Below are positions 61,418 to 64,000 of a stretch of 64,000 nt of DNA, piece by piece. The position numbers and the translations under genes are program-made. The stretch is from Halovivax gelatinilyticus (GTDB lineage Archaea > Halobacteriota > Halobacteria > Halobacteriales > Natrialbaceae). Under the pieces are notes generated by a model. It ran no database searches and was not told where the DNA came from. It saw nothing but the letters and a program-made list of their open reading frames with translations. Numbering within the stretch: position 1 is the stretch's first letter; every line of letters starts with the position of its first letter. The stretch spans positions 137,992-201,991 of the forward strand of contig NZ_CP101322.1 of the NCBI RefSeq assembly GCF_024300625.1. Direction: 5' to 3'.

Positions 61418-62698
61418 TTACCCGCCGAGCGCGTCGATGACGGTATCAGCTGCCACTTGCCCGCTTTCGAGGGCTCCCTGGATCGACGACCATCGCGTAA
61501 AATCCCCCGCGAGATAGATCGGTCCCGCAGGCGCATCGGGATCCGGTAACGCGACGTGAGTCCCGGGCGGCTGTGCGAACTGCGCGAATTCGATCCGGTC
61601 TGTGTGGATCGCCGTGAGCGCCTCGAAATCCTCGCCGGGATACCACGAGGCGAGCGTTCGTCGGGTGTGTGAGGTGAGCGCCTCGTCGTCGGCGGGGACG
61701 TCCCCGAGGTACGTCGCTGCGAGTAACTGCCGGCCAGCCGGCGCGTATTCGGGCGCGACCGACGTCACGGGTGCGATCTGATTCGGCCCGTCGTCGGTCG
61801 CGTTGAGAAGCAGCCGGCCGCCCGTTTCGAGGTCGATTGCCGCCGGGAGCGAGTAGTACTGCGTCACGCAACCCCGCCCGGTCGTCGGGATCGACGCAAC
61901 GCCGGTAAGCGCGCGAGCCGTCGGCGGATCCGTCGCAACGATCGCCGCGTCAGCCGCGATCGACGTTCCTCCGAACTCGACCGTTACCCCGCCGCTGTCG
62001 TCGGCCCTGGACGCCTCGACGGACTGTACGAGCGTGTCGGTCGAAATCGTCGCTCCAGCCGCCCGTGCCGACTCGGCGAGTTGGGTCGGGATGGCGACCA
62101 TACCCCTGGCGGGGACGGCGATGTCGCCGTCGAGGACCATCTTCGCCGTGTACTCGAACACGGATGCGGCGGTCGAGAGGGAGCGATCCAGCGTGATACC
62201 ACCGTAGAACGGGCGGAAGAACGCGTCGATGAACGACCGGGAGAAGCCTCGATCGACCAGGTAGGTCTCGACGGACTGGTCCGGGCCGGGAAATATCTCC
62301 CGGGGCGAAGTGCCACGTAGGTGTCGCCACAGGTGGATCGTCCGGAGAAAGTCCGCAGGCGAGACGGCTGGGTTTCGAACGGACGCGACCACCCCCGCCG
62401 GATCACGTCGCGGATCGGATAGGATCGAACGGTGGCCCGGACGGGCGATCACGGCACCGGGCGTAAACGTCCGCAGATCGAGGGCGTCGTACTCAAGTGC
62501 GGACCGGGCAGCGGGATACCCGGTAAAGAACACCTGAAATCCGCGATCCAGGGTGAATCCATCGACGATTCGAGTGCGAACGCGGCCGCCGACAGACTCT
62601 CGCCGCTCTAGCACCTCGACCGAGAACCCGGCGGTCGCTAGCTGCCTGGCGGCGGACAGTCCCGCGAGGCCGGCTCCGACGATCACGACCGATGGCAC
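61418..62698 (-). CDS. FAD-dependent amine/phytoene-type oxidoreductase
   Basis: A 426-residue flavoprotein. VVIVGAGLAGLSAARQLATAGFSVEVLERRESVGGRVRT is the FAD ADP-binding fold of the protoporphyrinogen oxidase/phytoene desaturase/amine oxidase group, and the C-terminal IYLAGDFTRWSSIQGALESGQVAADTV is its second FAD motif. The start codon is GTG at 62698; a TATA-like cattttacg on the minus strand is about 25 nt upstream. The substrate is unknown; carotenoid or terpenoid chemistry is one possibility. Confidence 0.85.
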   Translation of the reverse strand: MPSVVIVGAGLAGLSAARQLATAGFSVEVLERRESVGGRVRTRIVDGFTLDRGFQVFFTGYPAARSALEYDALDLRTFTPGAVIARPGHRSILSDPRRDPAGVVASVRNPAVSPADFLRTIHLWRHLRGTSPREIFPGPDQSVETYLVDRGFSRSFIDAFFRPFYGGITLDRSLSTAASVFEYTAKMVLDGDIAVPARGMVAIPTQLAESARAAGATISTDTLVQSVEASRADDSGGVTVEFGGTSIAADAAIVATDPPTARALTGVASIPTTGRGCVTQYYSLPAAIDLETGGRLLLNATDDGPNQIAPVTSVAPEYAPAGRQLLAATYLGDVPADDEALTSHTRRTLASWYPGEDFEALTAIHTDRIEFAQFAQPPGTHVALPDPDAPAGPIYLAGDFTRWSSIQGALESGQVAADTVIDALGG

Positions 62699-62768
62699 AG
62701 TGTAGCCACCACCCCATCACGTAAAATGGACCCAGTGGTCCGAACGGAGAAACCGGAACCGTTCGGTC

Positions 62769-63740
62769 TTACATGTAGCCCAGATCGCGAAGGCGCTCCA
62801 TCAGGTCCTCTTTGTCCTGGGCGCGACCGGCGCGCTCGGTGGTGTGATCTAAGTCCTGCAGCCAGGCGGGTTCGTCGTCCGCCTTCTCGGTGCTCACCTC
62901 ACTGCCGAGCGAACGGAAGCCGGCGAAGTACTTCGGCGAGACCGGGATGTCGTCCTGTGAGAGACCGTTCGGCAAGTCCTCTACACCCTGCGGGACGTAG
63001 CCGTCGTCGGGGAACGCCGCGACGGTGTCGGGGACGACGTAGTGCCAGAAGGCGTCCCAGACGGCCGCCTCGTCGAACTGGATGATCGGGTGAACGCGAT
63101 CGTGGGGCGGGTAGATCTCGGGGTCGTGACGCGGCGAGAAGAACGTCTCGTCCGCGCGCGCTTCCTGTTCGTCCCAGCGGACCCCGGAGATGACGCCGTC
63201 GACGTCGTAGGTCTCCAGCGCGTCGTTCAGCGCGACGGTCTTCAGGAGGTGGTTGCCGGCGTACGTGTCGAGCAGGAACGGGAAGGTATCCTCGTCGTAC
63301 TCCAGGATGTTCTCGACGTGGTGCTGGTTGTGCGCCGAAAGTTCGGATATCGGGACGTCGTCGCCGGGCTGGAGGTCGTTCGCCTCGACGTACTCGCCGA
63401 TGTCGTCGTTACGCGCGTAGATGACTTCGAGCCCCCACTCGTCGGCCCAGCGGTCGACGAAGTCGTGGATCTCCTGGAAGTGCTGGAAGTGATCGATGAA
63501 GATCGCGGGCGGGACCGGAAGGTCGTACCGCTCTGCGACCTGCGTCACGAAGTACAACACGAGCGTCGAGTCCTTGCCGCCGGTCCACATCACCGCCGGG
63601 TTCTCGTAGGTCTCGAGCGCCGTCTTCGTCACGTCCGCCGCCTTCTCGATCTTCGCCTCGAGCGAGGGGTACGACTCGGGCGTCTCGTCCGTTCCATCCT
63701 CGTAGTCGACGTCGACTGCGACTGGTGTGTTCGTCGTCAT
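62769..63740 (-). CDS. PAPS reductase-family (adenine nucleotide alpha hydrolase) protein
   Basis: A 323-residue protein with a PP-loop-like NAD/ATP site VMWTGGKDSTLVLYFVTQVAERY and IFIDHFQHFQEIHDFVDRW, and later SGVRWDEQEARADETFFSPR. It is in the phosphoadenosine phosphosulfate reductase/sulfate adenylyltransferase subunit 2 fold group, but it lacks the paired Cys motifs of classical APS reductase. The ATG at 63740 follows an AT-rich element (ttaattacatctaattac, minus strand, about 63742-63759). Its role in sulfur metabolism is not shown. Confidence 0.82.
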   Translation of the reverse strand: MTTNTPVAVDVDYEDGTDETPESYPSLEAKIEKAADVTKTALETYENPAVMWTGGKDSTLVLYFVTQVAERYDLPVPPAIFIDHFQHFQEIHDFVDRWADEWGLEVIYARNDDIGEYVEANDLQPGDDVPISELSAHNQHHVENILEYDEDTFPFLLDTYAGNHLLKTVALNDALETYDVDGVISGVRWDEQEARADETFFSPRHDPEIYPPHDRVHPIIQFDEAAVWDAFWHYVVPDTVAAFPDDGYVPQGVEDLPNGLSQDDIPVSPKYFAGFRSLGSEVSTEKADDEPAWLQDLDHTTERAGRAQDKEDLMERLRDLGYM

Positions 63741-64000
63741 TGTGTAATTAGATGTAATTAAGCGGGGTAAAACCCCCGGTTGTCGGCACAACGTTCCAGG
63801 CGTACTCCCACCGGCGACGGAAAAAGGTCTGCTGGCGCGGTGCACGCGCTGAGAGCGGGCGAAAGGGCCGATTGGCGAGTGGGCCACGAGCGGTAACGGC
63901 GGGAGACGGCCGAAACAGTCGATTCACCGCCGACGCGAGCGAGATCCGATTCGAGTACGACTCCTGTCGGACGAACCGAACGTCCGACGCAAAGTACTTG
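63741..64000. other. Right edge, no gene seen
   Basis: These 260 bases start with the promoter of the PAPS reductase-like gene. The remainder is GC-rich (for example gagcgggcgaaagggccg near 63853) and has no open frame with acidic coding character. Beyond it the window ends. I see no RNA gene. Confidence 0.4.

Noticed and set aside
63741-64000. Possible RNA gene at the right edge (GC-rich hairpins)
   Set aside because: No tRNA, 5S, SRP or RNase P RNA signature could be recognised.

Overview
The window is chromosomal DNA of a haloarchaeon (class Halobacteria). The G+C content is high. The predicted proteins are rich in Asp and Glu and poor in Lys. Most genes have a TATA-like element about 26-30 nt before the start codon and no Shine-Dalgarno sequence, which is the usual leaderless haloarchaeal promoter. 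Archaeal markers are RNase P subunit Rpp30, aIF1A, a TbsP-type regulator, a Zim-type CTAG methylase and KorAB. I cannot fix the genus. The window is gene-dense and looks like ordinary core chromosome. I saw no rRNA, tRNA, CRISPR array, insertion sequence or replication origin.

Layout. 1-2.4 kb: an incomplete SAM methyltransferase overlapping rnp3, then tbsP. 2.8-9.4 kb: a CHAT/caspase-like protease divergent from glyA, then folD, which together give folate one-carbon metabolism, with a VOC protein and a zinc-ribbon protein. 9.5-12.3 kb: a UPF0104 membrane protein, a conserved gene that appears frameshifted near its 5' end, a candidate structured RNA and a PadR regulator. 12.5-21.3 kb: a class III aminotransferase, mutY, zim, a wHTH-GNAT protein, YchF, a ParB-like protein and aIF1A. 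21.4-27.1 kb: a UbiA prenyltransferase, an aminotransferase, korBA and a ferredoxin-reductase-like flavoprotein. 28-35 kb: methylmalonyl-CoA epimerase and mutase large subunit with an acyl-CoA synthetase, a propionyl-CoA to succinyl-CoA theme interrupted by an ABC exporter. 36-42.5 kb: a broken VapB-like antitoxin, a tungsten aldehyde oxidoreductase, an S9 peptidase, a MoaD/SAMP-like protein and a DUF892 protein.

43.4-48.5 kb holds grpE-dnaK-dnaJ on the minus strand; GrpE is unusually long, with a repetitive acidic tail. A membrane-anchored beta-solenoid (bactofilin-like) protein follows. 49.5-54.5 kb is a sugar-type ABC importer: the ATPase and two permeases form a minus-strand operon behind a perfect 8+8 palindrome placed between TATA box and predicted start site, while the binding protein and a small membrane protein run towards them on the plus strand. 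54.8-64 kb: a SatD-membrane protein pair, an RNA m5C methyltransferase with a separate partner protein, an amidase, an aldo/keto reductase, a Yip1-like membrane protein, an SRPBCC protein, a FAD oxidoreductase and a PAPS-reductase-family protein.

Most worth a second look are the CHAT-type protease, the nonsense-interrupted antitoxin without a toxin, the two-hairpin RNA candidate, the frameshifted leaderless gene, the palindromic operator, the extended GrpE and the beta-solenoid protein. I did not find one large multi-gene system that is clearly undescribed.
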